From Acetobacter malorum (lineage in GTDB: Bacteria > Pseudomonadota > Alphaproteobacteria > Acetobacterales > Acetobacteraceae), in the NCBI RefSeq assembly GCF_001580615.1, contig NZ_LHZC01000042.1:24703-88702 (forward strand): 64,000 bases of DNA, read 5' to 3'. Below are positions 1 through 11,844 of the stretch, in pieces. Both the position numbers and the translations under genes were made by a program. The notes under the pieces were generated by a model. That model searched no databases, was not told the DNA's origin, and saw nothing but the letters and a program-made list of their open reading frames with translations. Every line of letters starts with the position of its first letter. Positions within the stretch are counted from its first letter, which is position 1.

Positions 1-52
1 GGCTGAATAACAGCCCCCCTTTCCCATCAGCCTGATCAGACTTCATTCGGTC

Positions 53-466
53 TCAGCGGCCCGGACCTCCGGGTTTTCCGCCACCACCGGGGCCTCCATG
101 GCCCCCATGGCCGCCCCCACCGGGACCACCGCCTCCTGGACCGCCTCCGGGGCCGTGTCCCCCACCGCCGGGACGTCCACCGCCACCCGGGCCGGGCGGG
201 CGAGGCATACCGCCGCCGCCGCCCGGTCGGCCACCGGGGCGTGGCGCCATGCCGGGGCGGCTACCACCGGGGAACGGGCGGGCACGCCGGTCGGCATAGC
301 CCCAGCGCGGGCCGGAGCCATAGCCGTAATACTCATCATAGCCGCCGTAAGAGGGGCTATAGCCGTTATAGTCATACCCTCCGCCATACACCGGGCCTGC
401 ACAGCCAGCGAGTGTGCCGACCAGCATCATCCCCACACAGCCTAAAATCAGAGGGGTACGTTTCAT
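53..466 (-). CDS. Glycine/proline-rich putative lipoprotein
   Basis: A 137-residue protein of unknown function. The N-terminus is a lipoprotein signal: a short basic start, a hydrophobic stretch and the lipobox LAGC, with Cys22 as the lipidated residue. Ala at +2 favours outer-membrane sorting by the E. coli rule. The mature part has a Gly/Tyr-rich section (about residues 28-55) and then a Gly-Pro-Arg-rich low-complexity tail to the end, with no recognisable domain. The start is supported by an AGGAGAG ribosome site about 6 bases upstream. It lies 41 bp downstream of tyrS on the same strand. The spacer holds an imperfect dyad (TTAGT...ACTAA) of unknown role. A role as a surface or cell-wall associated lipoprotein is inference only. 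Confidence 0.7.
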   Translation of the reverse strand: MKRTPLILGCVGMMLVGTLAGCAGPVYGGGYDYNGYSPSYGGYDEYYGYGSGPRWGYADRRARPFPGGSRPGMAPRPGGRPGGGGGMPRPPGPGGGGRPGGGGHGPGGGPGGGGPGGGGHGGHGGPGGGGKPGGPGR

Positions 467-507
467 GCGGCTCTCTCCTGTCGCCTTAGTTCCTTTAGGA
501 GCACTAA

Positions 508-1767
508 CTACGCAACTTTGACCAGAACATGGTGCTTCTTGCCAGAAGACAAGCGAATGGCACCCTCCACCATGTCTTTTTCTGAAATCACGCCGTTTTC
601 ATCCTGCACCACGGCGTTATTCACACGCGCCCCGCCACCGCGCACCAGCCGACGTGCTTCACCGTTGGTTTTGGCCAGACCAGCTTCCACAAACAGGCGG
701 AACACCGGTACGCCTTCCGCCAGCAGGGTCTGCGGCACGGTATGCACGGGCAGATCTGCCGCAGCCACCTTGCCTTCTTCAAACGTCTGGCGGGCCGCTT
801 CCGCAGCGGCCTGAGCCGCTTCGCGCCCATGGCACAGGGCTGTGGCTTCTGTGGCCAGAATTTTCTTGGCTTCGTTAATTTCTGCGCCCTGCAGGGCTTC
901 CAGCCGCGCGCATTCATCCAGCGGCAGATCGGTAAACAGACGCAGGAAACGCCCCACATCGGCATCTTCCGTGTTGCGCCAGAACTGCCAGTAATCAAAC
1001 ACCGGCAGGCGCTTTTCGGACAGCCAGACGGCGCCATTGGCCGTCTTGCCCATTTTGGCGCCGGAAGAGGTCGTCAGCAGCGGGGTGGTCAGGCCCATCA
1101 CGCTTTTCTGGTCCGTGCGGCGCACAAGATCCACACCGGAGACAATATTGCCCCACTGGTCAGACCCACCAAGCTGAAGCGTCACCCCATGGCGGCGGTT
1201 CAATTCCCGGAAGTCGTAGGACTGGAGAATGGAGTAGTTGAATTCCAGAAAAGTCAGGCCCTGCTCACGGTCCAGACGGTTCTTGACGGAATCGAAGGAC
1301 AGCATGCGATTGATGGAGAAATGCACCCCGACATCACGCAGCAGGTCGATATAGGCCAGCTTGTCCAGCCACTCGGCATTGTTGGCCAGAATGGCTTCAG
1401 ACGCGCCCCCACCAAAGGTGAGGAACTGGCGCAGGCAGCCTTCAATCCCTGCCAGATTGGTGCCTATGGTCTCTTCCGTCATCAGCCTGCGGGCTTCCTC
1501 ACGGAAAGACGGGTCACCAATTCTGGCCGTGCCGCCACCCACCAGAGCCACCGGACGATGGCCGTGCTTTTGCAGCAGGCGCAGCATCATAATCTGGATC
1601 AGGCTGCCCACATGCAGGCTGTCCGCAGTCGGGTCAAAGCCGATATAGGCTGCAACAGAGCCCTTCGCCATCGCTTCATCCAGCGCCACGGAGTCCGTGC
1701 ACTGAAAAATGAAGCCACGCGCAGCGGCCTCCTGCATGAAGGAACTCTGAAACCCGTTTTCGACCAT
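508..1767 (-). CDS. tyrS: Tyrosyl-tRNA synthetase
   Basis: Charges tRNA-Tyr with tyrosine using ATP in the cytoplasm. It is 419 residues, the usual length for bacterial TyrRS. The class I HIGH-type motif appears as DSLHVGSL in the N-terminal third, and the KMSKS-type motif as GAKMGKT after mid-protein. The C-terminal approximately 65 residues, starting around [17 protein letters not shown], form an S4 RNA-binding domain. The KMSKS loop is KMGKT, as in many TyrZ/TyrS proteins. The gene is 172 bp downstream of tldD on the same strand and upstream of a small lipoprotein gene. The ATG has GGAATTAAAGAGA just before it, a modest ribosome site. Confidence 0.97.
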   Translation of the reverse strand: MVENGFQSSFMQEAAARGFIFQCTDSVALDEAMAKGSVAAYIGFDPTADSLHVGSLIQIMMLRLLQKHGHRPVALVGGGTARIGDPSFREEARRLMTEETIGTNLAGIEGCLRQFLTFGGGASEAILANNAEWLDKLAYIDLLRDVGVHFSINRMLSFDSVKNRLDREQGLTFLEFNYSILQSYDFRELNRRHGVTLQLGGSDQWGNIVSGVDLVRRTDQKSVMGLTTPLLTTSSGAKMGKTANGAVWLSEKRLPVFDYWQFWRNTEDADVGRFLRLFTDLPLDECARLEALQGAEINEAKKILATEATALCHGREAAQAAAEAARQTFEEGKVAAADLPVHTVPQTLLAEGVPVFRLFVEAGLAKTNGEARRLVRGGGARVNNAVVQDENGVISEKDMVEGAIRLSSGKKHHVLVKVA

Positions 1768-1939
1768 TCTCTTTAATTCCTGTTTACGCCTCTGCCTGCC
1801 GCCGGAGCAGGGTTCGGCCGTCGCTCTAGCATGAGCGCCAGCCCGGCAGAACCTTTTCCCGCGTCAGATCTCCGGCCCCCTCGCCTGCGGACAGCCGGAG
1901 TGAACTCTCTGTATGCTTTGTCTGTCAGTGCTGCGGTTG

Positions 1940-3397
1940 TCAGGCCGTACCGCCAACCGTCAGGCCCGTCATTTTCAGGGTCGGCTGGCCAACCCCAACC
2001 GGCACGCCCTGCCCGGCCTTGCCGCAGGTGCCAATGCCCGGGTCCAGTTCCATGTCTTTACCAATCATGGAAACATGCGTCATGGCATCCGCACCGTTGC
2101 CGATCAGCGTCGCCCCTTTGACGGGCGCGGTGATCTTGCCGTCTTCGACCAGATAGGCCTCGGATGCCGAGAACACGAACTTGCCGGACGTGATATCCAC
2201 CTGCCCGCCGCCAAAATGCACCGCATACAGGCCGCGCTTCATGGAACTAATCATATCTTCTGTAGAAGCCTGACCGGGCAGCATGAGCGTGTTGGTCATG
2301 CGCGGCAGCGGCATATGTGCGTAGGACTGGCGACGACCGTTGCCGGTCGGGGCCACACCCATCAGGCGCGCGTTCAGACGGTCCTGCAGGTAGCCTTTCA
2401 GAATCCCATCTTCAATCAATGTGGTCCGGCCTGTGGGAGTGCCTTCATCATCAATGGTCAGGCTCCCGCGACGGTCCGGGAGTGAGCCATCATCAATTAC
2501 CGTGACACCCGGAGCCGCAACGCGCGTGCCCATGCGCCCCGCAAAAACGGATGTGCCTTTGCGGTTGAAGTCGCCTTCCAGCCCGTGCCCAACGGCTTCA
2601 TGCAGCAGAATGCCGGGCCAGCCTGCGCCGAGCACAACTTCCATCTCCCCCGCAGGCGCAGGGCGTGCCTCCAGAGCGATCAGCGCCTGCCGCAGCGCTT
2701 CATGCACAGCGCCCTGCCATGTTTCTGCTTCCAGCAGGCGGTTGATTTCATACCGGCCACCCAGACCGTGGCTGCCGCTTTCACGCTTGCCGTCCTGCTC
2801 CACCACCACTGAGACGTTCAGCCGCACCAGCGGGCGCAGATCGGCCACTCGTGCGCCGTCGGCCCGGATAATCTGCACCGCCTGCCATTCGCCAGAAAGA
2901 GACGCCATAACCTGCACCACGCGGCTATCCTTGCCACGCGCGTAAGCATCAATCTGGGTCAGCAGGCCAGAGCGGGCCGCAAAATCCGTCTCGCCTAGCG
3001 GATTGGCATCCGTATAGAGGCGGCGGTTAGTGGAACGCGGCGCATCGGACATTGTGCCGGACCGACCGCCACGCACCGCACTCACCGCATCACCAGCGCG
3101 GGCCAGAGCAGAGCGGCTTAAATCATCGGAATGAGCAAAACCGGTTTCTTCCCCCAGCACGGCCCGCAGGCCAAACCCGCTGCTGGTGTCAAACGAGGCT
3201 GAGCGGATAACGCCGTCATCCAGCGCAATGCCTTCACTTTCCCGATATTCCAGAAACAGTTCGCCATCGTCCATCCCGTCCAGCGCCTTGCGGGTCAAGG
3301 CTTCTGCATCGGCACGGTCCAGCAGGGCTCCGGGTCTGTCAAAAAACATCTGGTCTGTAACCGCCAGAGCGCCAGGGCTTGAAGGAATGGATGACAT
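1940..3397 (-). CDS. tldD: Metalloprotease TldD
   Basis: A zinc protease that in other bacteria works with TldE (PmbA) to degrade or mature peptides such as microcins. The metal-binding signature HEAVGHGLEGD is present at mid-protein, followed by the conserved glycine-rich C-terminal half, which ends in a GTCGKAGQGVPVGVGQP segment typical of TldD. The chosen ATG at 3397 gives 485 residues, the normal TldD size, and is preceded by AGGAG at about 8 bases. The frame stays open upstream to 3463, but that extension has no ribosome site. The partner tldE is not in this window. The trehalase gene is divergent, with 225 bp between the two starts. Confidence 0.95.
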   Translation of the reverse strand: MSSIPSSPGALAVTDQMFFDRPGALLDRADAEALTRKALDGMDDGELFLEYRESEGIALDDGVIRSASFDTSSGFGLRAVLGEETGFAHSDDLSRSALARAGDAVSAVRGGRSGTMSDAPRSTNRRLYTDANPLGETDFAARSGLLTQIDAYARGKDSRVVQVMASLSGEWQAVQIIRADGARVADLRPLVRLNVSVVVEQDGKRESGSHGLGGRYEINRLLEAETWQGAVHEALRQALIALEARPAPAGEMEVVLGAGWPGILLHEAVGHGLEGDFNRKGTSVFAGRMGTRVAAPGVTVIDDGSLPDRRGSLTIDDEGTPTGRTTLIEDGILKGYLQDRLNARLMGVAPTGNGRRQSYAHMPLPRMTNTLMLPGQASTEDMISSMKRGLYAVHFGGGQVDITSGKFVFSASEAYLVEDGKITAPVKGATLIGNGADAMTHVSMIGKDMELDPGIGTCGKAGQGVPVGVGQPTLKMTGLTVGGTA

Positions 3398-3622
3398 GGA
3401 CGAAACTCCTGACAGGACTAAGGCTCCGGGTAGCGGGTTCTCCCGGCAGAGCGGCCAAAGCATAAACAGTTAAGTGCTACCGCAAAACCCGCAAGGGGTT
3501 TGATCGTTTCTGTTTGATGACCAGATACGAGTCCTGACGCTTTTTCAGGACCCTTGCCAGACTGACCGCTGTGGCTCTCCCTTGGTGCCCCGGCGTTCCG
3601 CCGCAGCCAGAGGAAAGACATT

Positions 3623-6103
<2,481 letters not shown>

Positions 6104-6175
6104 AGCAGGTTTTGTTGGAAAAGCGGTCTTAAGGGCCAGAGATTACCTCCAGCCCGAACGAGACTGCCTAAATCC

Positions 6176-6871
6176 TCAGATACCGGGCAGTTCGTTCACG
6201 GTGACAACACGCCAGCCCTCATCCAGCCTTTCCAGAATAGTCAGGGAAAGGTTCTGGATGGAGAAATGCAGGGCGGTCTCCGGGTGAACACGCAGCGCAT
6301 GCGCCAGAGCGGCGCGAATAGCCCCGCCGTGGCTAACGGCGACGATATTCTGCCCTTCATAGGCTTCGGCCAGACGGTCCAGCGTCACGCCTACGCGCCC
6401 GCATACATCCAGCATACTCTCCCCACCCGGCGGGCATTCCGTGGCCGAGATGGACCAGAAAGGATGCGGGGCCAGACGCAGATGCTGCGGTAATTCCTGA
6501 TGCGGCATGTTGTGCCACTCACCGAGGTTCTGCTCGATTAGAGCAGGTTCCACATCCATCGGCACCGGACCGTAACCCGCTTCCTGAATAGCCTCAGCAG
6601 TGCGCCGTGTGCGGGAAAGGGGGCTGACAAGCCAATGCGCCTCACGCGGCAGACGAGCGGCCAAAGCTTCATACATCGGCCGTTGCGCAATCAGGCTATC
6701 CGGGCAGAGGGGGACATCCAGCGCCCCATAAAGCCGGAGGCGGGCATTCTGCTCGACCAGCGCATGGCGAATCAGCCAGAACCGCGTAATGCCGGGCGCA
6801 AGTTGCGGCGTGTCGAGAAAATTACCCTGATTGATCTGCTGGGCGGCGGGACGTGTGAGGCTGACGGTCAT
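6176..6871 (-). CDS. Histidine phosphatase family protein
   Basis: A 231-residue member of the phosphoglycerate-mutase-like (histidine phosphatase) superfamily. The catalytic RHG-type motif is present as LIRHALVEQN, with Ala where Gly is usual. The second conserved histidine is in VSHGGAIRAALAHAL near the C-terminus. Family members include alpha-ribazole phosphatase (CobC), 2,3-bisphosphoglycerate-dependent mutases and general phosphatases, and the substrate cannot be read from the sequence. The start at 6871 leaves 16 bp after the upstream PLP-like gene, so the two are probably co-transcribed. A TTG at 6907 in frame would overlap that gene instead. Neither start has a convincing ribosome site. 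Confidence 0.85.
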   Translation of the reverse strand: MTVSLTRPAAQQINQGNFLDTPQLAPGITRFWLIRHALVEQNARLRLYGALDVPLCPDSLIAQRPMYEALAARLPREAHWLVSPLSRTRRTAEAIQEAGYGPVPMDVEPALIEQNLGEWHNMPHQELPQHLRLAPHPFWSISATECPPGGESMLDVCGRVGVTLDRLAEAYEGQNIVAVSHGGAIRAALAHALRVHPETALHFSIQNLSLTILERLDEGWRVVTVNELPGI

Positions 6872-6887
6872 GGACTCTGTTGTGCTG

Positions 6888-9104
6888 TCAGGGACCGCCC
6901 AACGCAAGAGCAGAAATGGAACGTCGCAGTGCGTCCGCTTTCTGCTCGTCTGTTACGCCTTCTTTCACAGGACGTTCTGACCAGTGAGACTCGTCCGCCG
7001 TGTCCTCCGGTTCCCAGCGCGGCGCATAGGAGGGCAGCGGGTCTGCCTGCGCAATGGTCTTCCAATGCATCAGAATCAGACTAATTTTTTCCAGAACCCG
7101 GAGCGCATCCTGAATTTCCCGCGTCATGCGGGCGGTAGCGTCCAGACCTTCATGAGACGGTTCGCCCGACACAAGGCGTGCCCCCGCGGATAATCTGAGG
7201 GCTCCTACAAGCCCTCCGGCGGCCTGCGCATACGGAATTGGGACAGGCTGGCCGATATGGCAGAGCAGCGCGGCAAGCGCCTTTTTTTCTTGTGGGACGT
7301 AGGGCGAAAGATCGGCATTGAGCCACTGATAGAGCTTGCGACATCGTTCCAGATCTAGTGGGGGTAGGCCCTCTGTTCTCTCAGGAGCCCTTACCAGAAA
7401 GGACAGAATTGTTTGCTGACGGTCCCAGTCATGCGGCAAAGCATCCCGCTGCGGAGCGGGCTGAGGCAGAAACGCAAGGTCGGTATTGGCTTCGATTCCT
7501 CGCCTGACGGCAGCCAGAAAACCCTGCAACCGTTCCGCCACAACGACAGAGGGAATCGCCCCGAGAGCAGCCATTTCAGCCTGTGCTGCTCGCCAGCGCA
7601 GCAGCAATCCGTGATTAAATCCGGACGCCAGACCACGGCAAGCGGGGCTGGCCGGCCATTCACACTGGTTGGCGTAGGCCGCGAGGCCTTCAGGCAATAG
7701 CCCCTGATCCAAGCGGGCCTTCCAGCAGTCCGGCAGCAGGAGCGCCCCGCAGAACGGAGGGCCGGTGAAAAATTTGGACCCCGTCACCATCACCGCCCAG
7801 CCACGGGCCAGATAGGCCTGAACACGCTCCGGCATCAGCCGGGCCTGACAGGCATCCACCACCACATCCAGCTGCCCCGGATATTGGTCACACAGTGCTT
7901 CAAGAGCTTTCAGGTTGGGTGCCAGGAGGCCAGTTTTGGACAGATCCAGCACATGCAGCAGCACGCGTCGCCCTTTTACCAACTGGTCCTGAATGTCTTT
8001 CTGACACGCGGCCGTCACCTCGGCCTCTGGCCGCAACTGGCCCTCGGCATCCCGCAAAGGCAGATCAACACAGATCGTATCATCCGGGAATCCGGCTACA
8101 AGCTCCCCTTTACAGACGGACGCCCCCAATGCTGTTTCCTGCGCAAAATGCCAGCCGTGGGAGGCCAGCGGCACACCGCTGCCCGTTTCTTCCGGTGCTG
8201 TCAGAACAGTTGTAACCGGCTGCCCCGGCAAGGTGGACAGCGCCAGCACAGCCAGCGCCGCATCCGTGCCCGAAGAGGCCAGCAAGACATGATCCTCCCC
8301 CGGCAGCCCAAACCAGCCCGCCAGAAAATGGCGGACATCCAGAGCCAGCGCCTGCAAGGCCTGAGGGGCCTTACCCTCAAGAACAGCGCGAGCCAGCTTC
8401 ACCCGTGCCAGTTCTCCGCCGGTAAAGCCTCGCTCTGAGAGAGAAGAGGCTGTGGAAGACGCAAAGGTTACCGCCCAGGGGCGAGGCCGGTGCGAACAAC
8501 CGTAATGATTGAGGCCCGTGCGCACATCAATATTCAGCCGGGCATCACCCCCTTCCGCCATCAGGGCTTCAACGGGGCCGATCAGCGGCCAGGCCTGCAC
8601 AAGCCACGCGTAAAGCTCATCCCAAAGAGCGCTATCGTCCGCTCCTTTACCCGGAGCACTAACAAGGGGGCGCAAAGCCGCAAAAAGCTGAGGCAAATCT
8701 TCTCGGATGGGTGGGTGTGCGCTGGCAAGCGTCCGGACCCATCGCTCGGGAGCGGGTAAATCCGCTGGCGCATCCAGCATCCAGAACCGGGCTGCCGTTC
8801 TGGCGGCGGAGAAGGAAATTTTTAGCGCCTGAAGGAGGTCCGGCTCCTGCGCGTCTGACAAAACCGCCAGTTCCAGCGCATGACGCAAATGAAACGCCAC
8901 GACCCGACGTTCTCCCAGACACGGCGCCCCCAGAACAGTCTGCCCCCCAGGGCGGACATGGAAAGGATGGGCCACGGCCGGGTCCAGCATAATCCGGCAT
9001 TGTGTTGCCAGCAGCCGCAGCTCCGGGCGGTCCAGCACATGCAGCAAGGTTTCCGTCAGGTTTCTGGCAAACATTTTTCCGCTTTCAACTCCCTGACGAA
9101 CCAT
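6888..9104 (-). CDS. Large PLP-dependent aminotransferase-like protein, function unknown
   Basis: I do not recognise a characterised family for this whole 738-residue protein. Its middle (about residues 200-560) resembles fold-type I, class V PLP enzymes. A DACQARL segment carries the Asp (D417) expected to hold the pyridine nitrogen. It is followed by TGSKFFTGPPFCGALLL, which mirrors the SxHKxxGPxGxGxL lysine motif of cysteine desulfurases and puts the likely Schiff-base lysine at K444. An upstream ASSGTDAALAVLAL segment resembles the phosphate-binding loop. About 200 N-terminal and 170 C-terminal residues match nothing I know. The frame is open upstream to 9329 but would then run into rfbB. 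ATG 9104 (weak GAGAG site) is preferred, and ATG 9074 is an alternative. It is followed by a histidine phosphatase gene at 16 bp and is divergent from the rhamnose operon. Confidence 0.8.
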   Translation of the reverse strand: MVRQGVESGKMFARNLTETLLHVLDRPELRLLATQCRIMLDPAVAHPFHVRPGGQTVLGAPCLGERRVVAFHLRHALELAVLSDAQEPDLLQALKISFSAARTAARFWMLDAPADLPAPERWVRTLASAHPPIREDLPQLFAALRPLVSAPGKGADDSALWDELYAWLVQAWPLIGPVEALMAEGGDARLNIDVRTGLNHYGCSHRPRPWAVTFASSTASSLSERGFTGGELARVKLARAVLEGKAPQALQALALDVRHFLAGWFGLPGEDHVLLASSGTDAALAVLALSTLPGQPVTTVLTAPEETGSGVPLASHGWHFAQETALGASVCKGELVAGFPDDTICVDLPLRDAEGQLRPEAEVTAACQKDIQDQLVKGRRVLLHVLDLSKTGLLAPNLKALEALCDQYPGQLDVVVDACQARLMPERVQAYLARGWAVMVTGSKFFTGPPFCGALLLPDCWKARLDQGLLPEGLAAYANQCEWPASPACRGLASGFNHGLLLRWRAAQAEMAALGAIPSVVVAERLQGFLAAVRRGIEANTDLAFLPQPAPQRDALPHDWDRQQTILSFLVRAPERTEGLPPLDLERCRKLYQWLNADLSPYVPQEKKALAALLCHIGQPVPIPYAQAAGGLVGALRLSAGARLVSGEPSHEGLDATARMTREIQDALRVLEKISLILMHWKTIAQADPLPSYAPRWEPEDTADESHWSERPVKEGVTDEQKADALRRSISALALGGP

Positions 9105-9258
9105 GCTCTCTGACTGCCTATAGGCTTGTTTTTCATACAGCCAAGCATAAGAAAATCGCAAATCTGCCAAGATTGCTGGCGAAGACTGTACTTCTGAGCT
9201 ATGCCCAAAGACTGGTGATTTTAATCGTTTGTTTCGGTCCACAGAATACGGAATACCA

Positions 9259-10317
9259 ATGCGTATCTTATTGACAGGCGGGTGCGGATTTATCGGATCC
9301 GCAGTGATCCGCCATATTATTCGGGACACCAGTCATTCTGTCCTGAATGTTGATTGCATGACTTATGCGGCCTCTGAAGAAACCGTGGAAGACGCAGCCG
9401 CCAGCGGGCGCTACGAATTTGCACGGGCCAATATCGTCAATGGCAGCGAACTCAGTCGCCTGTTTGAAACGTTCCGTCCGCAGGCGGTCATGCATCTGGC
9501 AGCAGAAAGCCATGTGGACCGTTCCATTGATGGGCCCGGCGTGTTCATTCAGACCAACGTAGTCGGCACCTATTCCCTGCTGGAAGCAGCCCGCAAATAT
9601 TGGCTGACGCTAGACAAGGCTGACCGCGCCGCCTTCCGCTTCCATCATATCTCCACTGATGAAGTTTTCGGGGCGCTGGAACCGAACGATCCGCCCTTTA
9701 CCGAAACCACCCCGTATGACCCGCGCAGCCCGTATTCTGCCAGCAAGGCGTCGTCCGACCATCTGGTGCGCGCCTGGTACCATACCTATGGCCTGCCCAC
9801 GTTTGTCACCAACACGACCAACAATTACGGCATCTGGCACTTCCCGGAAAAACTGATCCCGCTCATCACCATCAACGCTATCGAAGGCAAGGATCTGCCT
9901 GTGTATGGCGATGGCAAGAACGTGCGCGACTGGCTGTTTGTGGAAGACCACGCCGAAGCACTGGTCAAGGCTGTTGAAACAGGCGTGCCGGGTGAGACTT
10001 ACGCCATTGGTGCCCGCCAGCCGCGCACCAATCTTCAGGTAGTGGAAACCATCTGTAATGTTCTGGACGAACTGGTTCCGGACCCGGCCGGCCCGCGCAG
10101 CCGTCTGATCCGTTTTGTGACAGACCGGCCCGGCCATGATTTCCGTTACGAAATTGACCCCTCCCACGCTGAAAAAGCGCTGGACTGGAAAGCAAAGCAT
10201 ACTTTTGAAACCGGCATTCGCCGCACTGTTCAATGGTATCTGGACAACCGCGACTGGTGGGAAGGCATCCGCGCCCGCCGTTACACAGGCAACCGACTGG
10301 GAAGCACCGTAGAATGA
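9259..10317 (+). CDS. rfbB: dTDP-glucose 4,6-dehydratase
   Basis: Second enzyme of dTDP-L-rhamnose synthesis, converting dTDP-glucose to dTDP-4-keto-6-deoxyglucose with bound NAD. It is a 352-residue extended SDR. The N-terminal [10 protein letters not shown] is the NAD-binding glycine motif, [12 protein letters not shown] is the RmlB-type substrate loop, STDEVFGAL carries the conserved Thr-Asp-Glu, and [13 protein letters not shown] is the YxxxK catalytic pair. ATG 9259 starts directly at the conserved MRILLTGG. An in-frame upstream codon at 9229 would only add ten unconserved residues. First gene of the rfbBACD operon, and its stop overlaps the rfbA start (ATGA). Confidence 0.96.
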   Translation: MRILLTGGCGFIGSAVIRHIIRDTSHSVLNVDCMTYAASEETVEDAAASGRYEFARANIVNGSELSRLFETFRPQAVMHLAAESHVDRSIDGPGVFIQTNVVGTYSLLEAARKYWLTLDKADRAAFRFHHISTDEVFGALEPNDPPFTETTPYDPRSPYSASKASSDHLVRAWYHTYGLPTFVTNTTNNYGIWHFPEKLIPLITINAIEGKDLPVYGDGKNVRDWLFVEDHAEALVKAVETGVPGETYAIGARQPRTNLQVVETICNVLDELVPDPAGPRSRLIRFVTDRPGHDFRYEIDPSHAEKALDWKAKHTFETGIRRTVQWYLDNRDWWEGIRARRYTGNRLGSTVE

Positions 10318-11225
10318 CACAGAAACCTGCAATTCAGACAAAAATGAAGGGTATTCTGCTGGCCGGTGGTTCCGGAACGCGCCTGTACCCCATGACGCTG
10401 GCGGCCAGCAAACAGCTTCTGCCGGTCTATGACAAACCGATGGTCTATTATCCGCTTTCCACGCTGATGCTGGCGGGTATTCGGGATATCATGATCATCA
10501 GCACCCCGAACGATCTTCCGCAGTTCAAACGCCTTCTGGGCGATGGTTCCCAGTTTGGGGTGACCTTCGAATATCGTGCCCAGCCCTCTCCTGACGGCAT
10601 TCCGCAGGCGTTCCTGATTGCGGAAGACTGGCTGGACAACTCCCCCTGTGCGCTCGCACTGGGTGACAACCTGATTTTTGCCGATCATCTGAGTGCTGCC
10701 CTGCAGTCCGCTGCCGTGCGCCCGACTGGTGCAACCGTGTTTGCGTATCAGGTCCGTGACCCGGAACGCTATGGGGTAGTGTCTTTTGATGAAACAGGCC
10801 GTGCTCTGAGCATTGTTGAAAAGCCGAAAGAGCCCGTGTCGAACTGGGCTGTGACCGGCCTGTATTTCTATGACAACCGCGTGCTGGACTTTGCAAAACG
10901 CGTGAAGCCCTCCCCACGCGGTGAGCTGGAAATTACAGACCTCAACCGGTTCTATCTGGAAGAAGGCAGCCTGCATGTGGACCGTCTGGGCCGTGGCTGT
11001 GCCTGGCTGGATGCTGGCATTCCGGACAGCCTGATGGAAGCCGGGCAGTTTGTGCACACCATTCAGGCGCGTCAGGGCATGCTGGTTGGCTCTCCGGCGG
11101 AAGTCGCCTACCGGCTTGGCTTCATTGATGCGGACCAGCTCCGCGCGCACGCCTCCCGCATGGGAAAAACAGAACTGGGGCGGCTCCTGATGCAGGTTGC
11201 CAATACGGTTCAGCCAACAAGCTGA
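10314..11225 (+). CDS. rfbA: Glucose-1-phosphate thymidylyltransferase
   Basis: First committed step of dTDP-rhamnose synthesis: glucose-1-phosphate plus dTTP gives dTDP-glucose. It has 303 residues with the nucleotidyltransferase signature [13 protein letters not shown] right after the N-terminus, then [17 protein letters not shown], typical of Rml[18 protein letters not shown] near the C-terminus is the conserved RmlA tail region. The chosen ATG overlaps the rfbB stop by four bases and has GGGAAG upstream. A second in-frame ATG at 10344 begins exactly at the conserved MKGILLAGG and is also possible. Translationally coupled to rfbB. Confidence 0.96.
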   Translation: MTQKPAIQTKMKGILLAGGSGTRLYPMTLAASKQLLPVYDKPMVYYPLSTLMLAGIRDIMIISTPNDLPQFKRLLGDGSQFGVTFEYRAQPSPDGIPQAFLIAEDWLDNSPCALALGDNLIFADHLSAALQSAAVRPTGATVFAYQVRDPERYGVVSFDETGRALSIVEKPKEPVSNWAVTGLYFYDNRVLDFAKRVKPSPRGELEITDLNRFYLEEGSLHVDRLGRGCAWLDAGIPDSLMEAGQFVHTIQARQGMLVGSPAEVAYRLGFIDADQLRAHASRMGKTELGRLLMQVANTVQPTS

Positions 11226-11271
11226 ACCCCCTCTTCTTTTTCTGACCATTTGCAGACAGGAGCTTTCTTTC

Positions 11272-11829
11272 ATGAAAGTCGAACGCCTTGCCATTGAGGA
11301 CGTGATTCTGGTCACGCCCCCGCGCTTTCAGGACAACCGTGGGTTTTTCTCCGAAACCTACAATATTGACCGGATGCGGGACGCAGGCATTACCGAACCC
11401 TTCGTGCAGGATAACCAGAGCCTTTCTCGCCAAAAGGGCGTGATCCGCGGCCTGCACTGCCAGCTGGCGCCTTACGCGCAAGGCAAGCTGGTCCGATGCA
11501 CCAAAGGCGCAATCTGGGATGTGGCTGTGGATGCCCGGACCGGCTCCCCCACCTATGGCAAATGGGTTGCGGCTGAACTGTCTGAAGAAAATTGGTCACA
11601 GCTGTGGATTCCGCCCGGTTTCCTGCATGGCTTCTGCACACTGACAGAAGATGCGGAAGTGCAGTACAAATGCACTGGCCTGTATAACAAAGCCTCTGAG
11701 CGCGCCGTGATCTGGAATAGCAAAGAGCTGGCCATTGACTGGCCCATTAAGACAGAAGACGCCGTTCTTTCTGAAAAAGATCTGGAAGCCCCGGAATTTT
11801 CTGCCGCCAAAGGCTGGTTTCATCTGTAA
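11272..11829 (+). CDS. rfbC: dTDP-4-dehydrorhamnose 3,5-epimerase
   Basis: Third step of the rhamnose pathway, epimerising C3 and C5 of the 4-keto sugar. It is 185 residues, the normal cupin-fold RmlC length. Conserved segments include FVQDNQSLS, GVIRGLHCQ with the catalytic His, KLVRCTKGAIWDVAVD with the Asp partner, and PPGFLHGFCTL. The ATG is preceded by ACAGGAGC at a good distance. It lies 46 bp after rfbA and 15 bp before rfbD in the same operon. Confidence 0.96.
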   Translation: MKVERLAIEDVILVTPPRFQDNRGFFSETYNIDRMRDAGITEPFVQDNQSLSRQKGVIRGLHCQLAPYAQGKLVRCTKGAIWDVAVDARTGSPTYGKWVAAELSEENWSQLWIPPGFLHGFCTLTEDAEVQYKCTGLYNKASERAVIWNSKELAIDWPIKTEDAVLSEKDLEAPEFSAAKGWFHL

Positions 11830-11844
11830 TCAGGAGCAGACCTC

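Noticed and set aside
742..1776. Long plus-strand frame of 344 codons over tyrS
   Set aside because: Antisense to a clear tyrosyl-tRNA synthetase. Long opposite-strand frames are expected in G+C-rich genes, and the translation has no family features.
1870..1900. CTCCGGC...GCCGGAG stem after tldD as a terminator
   Set aside because: Loop of 17 bases and no T-run on the minus strand. Too weak to call.
9105..9329. Longer N-terminus of the PLP-like protein (to 9329)
   Set aside because: It would overlap the start of rfbB on the other strand, and the added residues look like translated promoter DNA.
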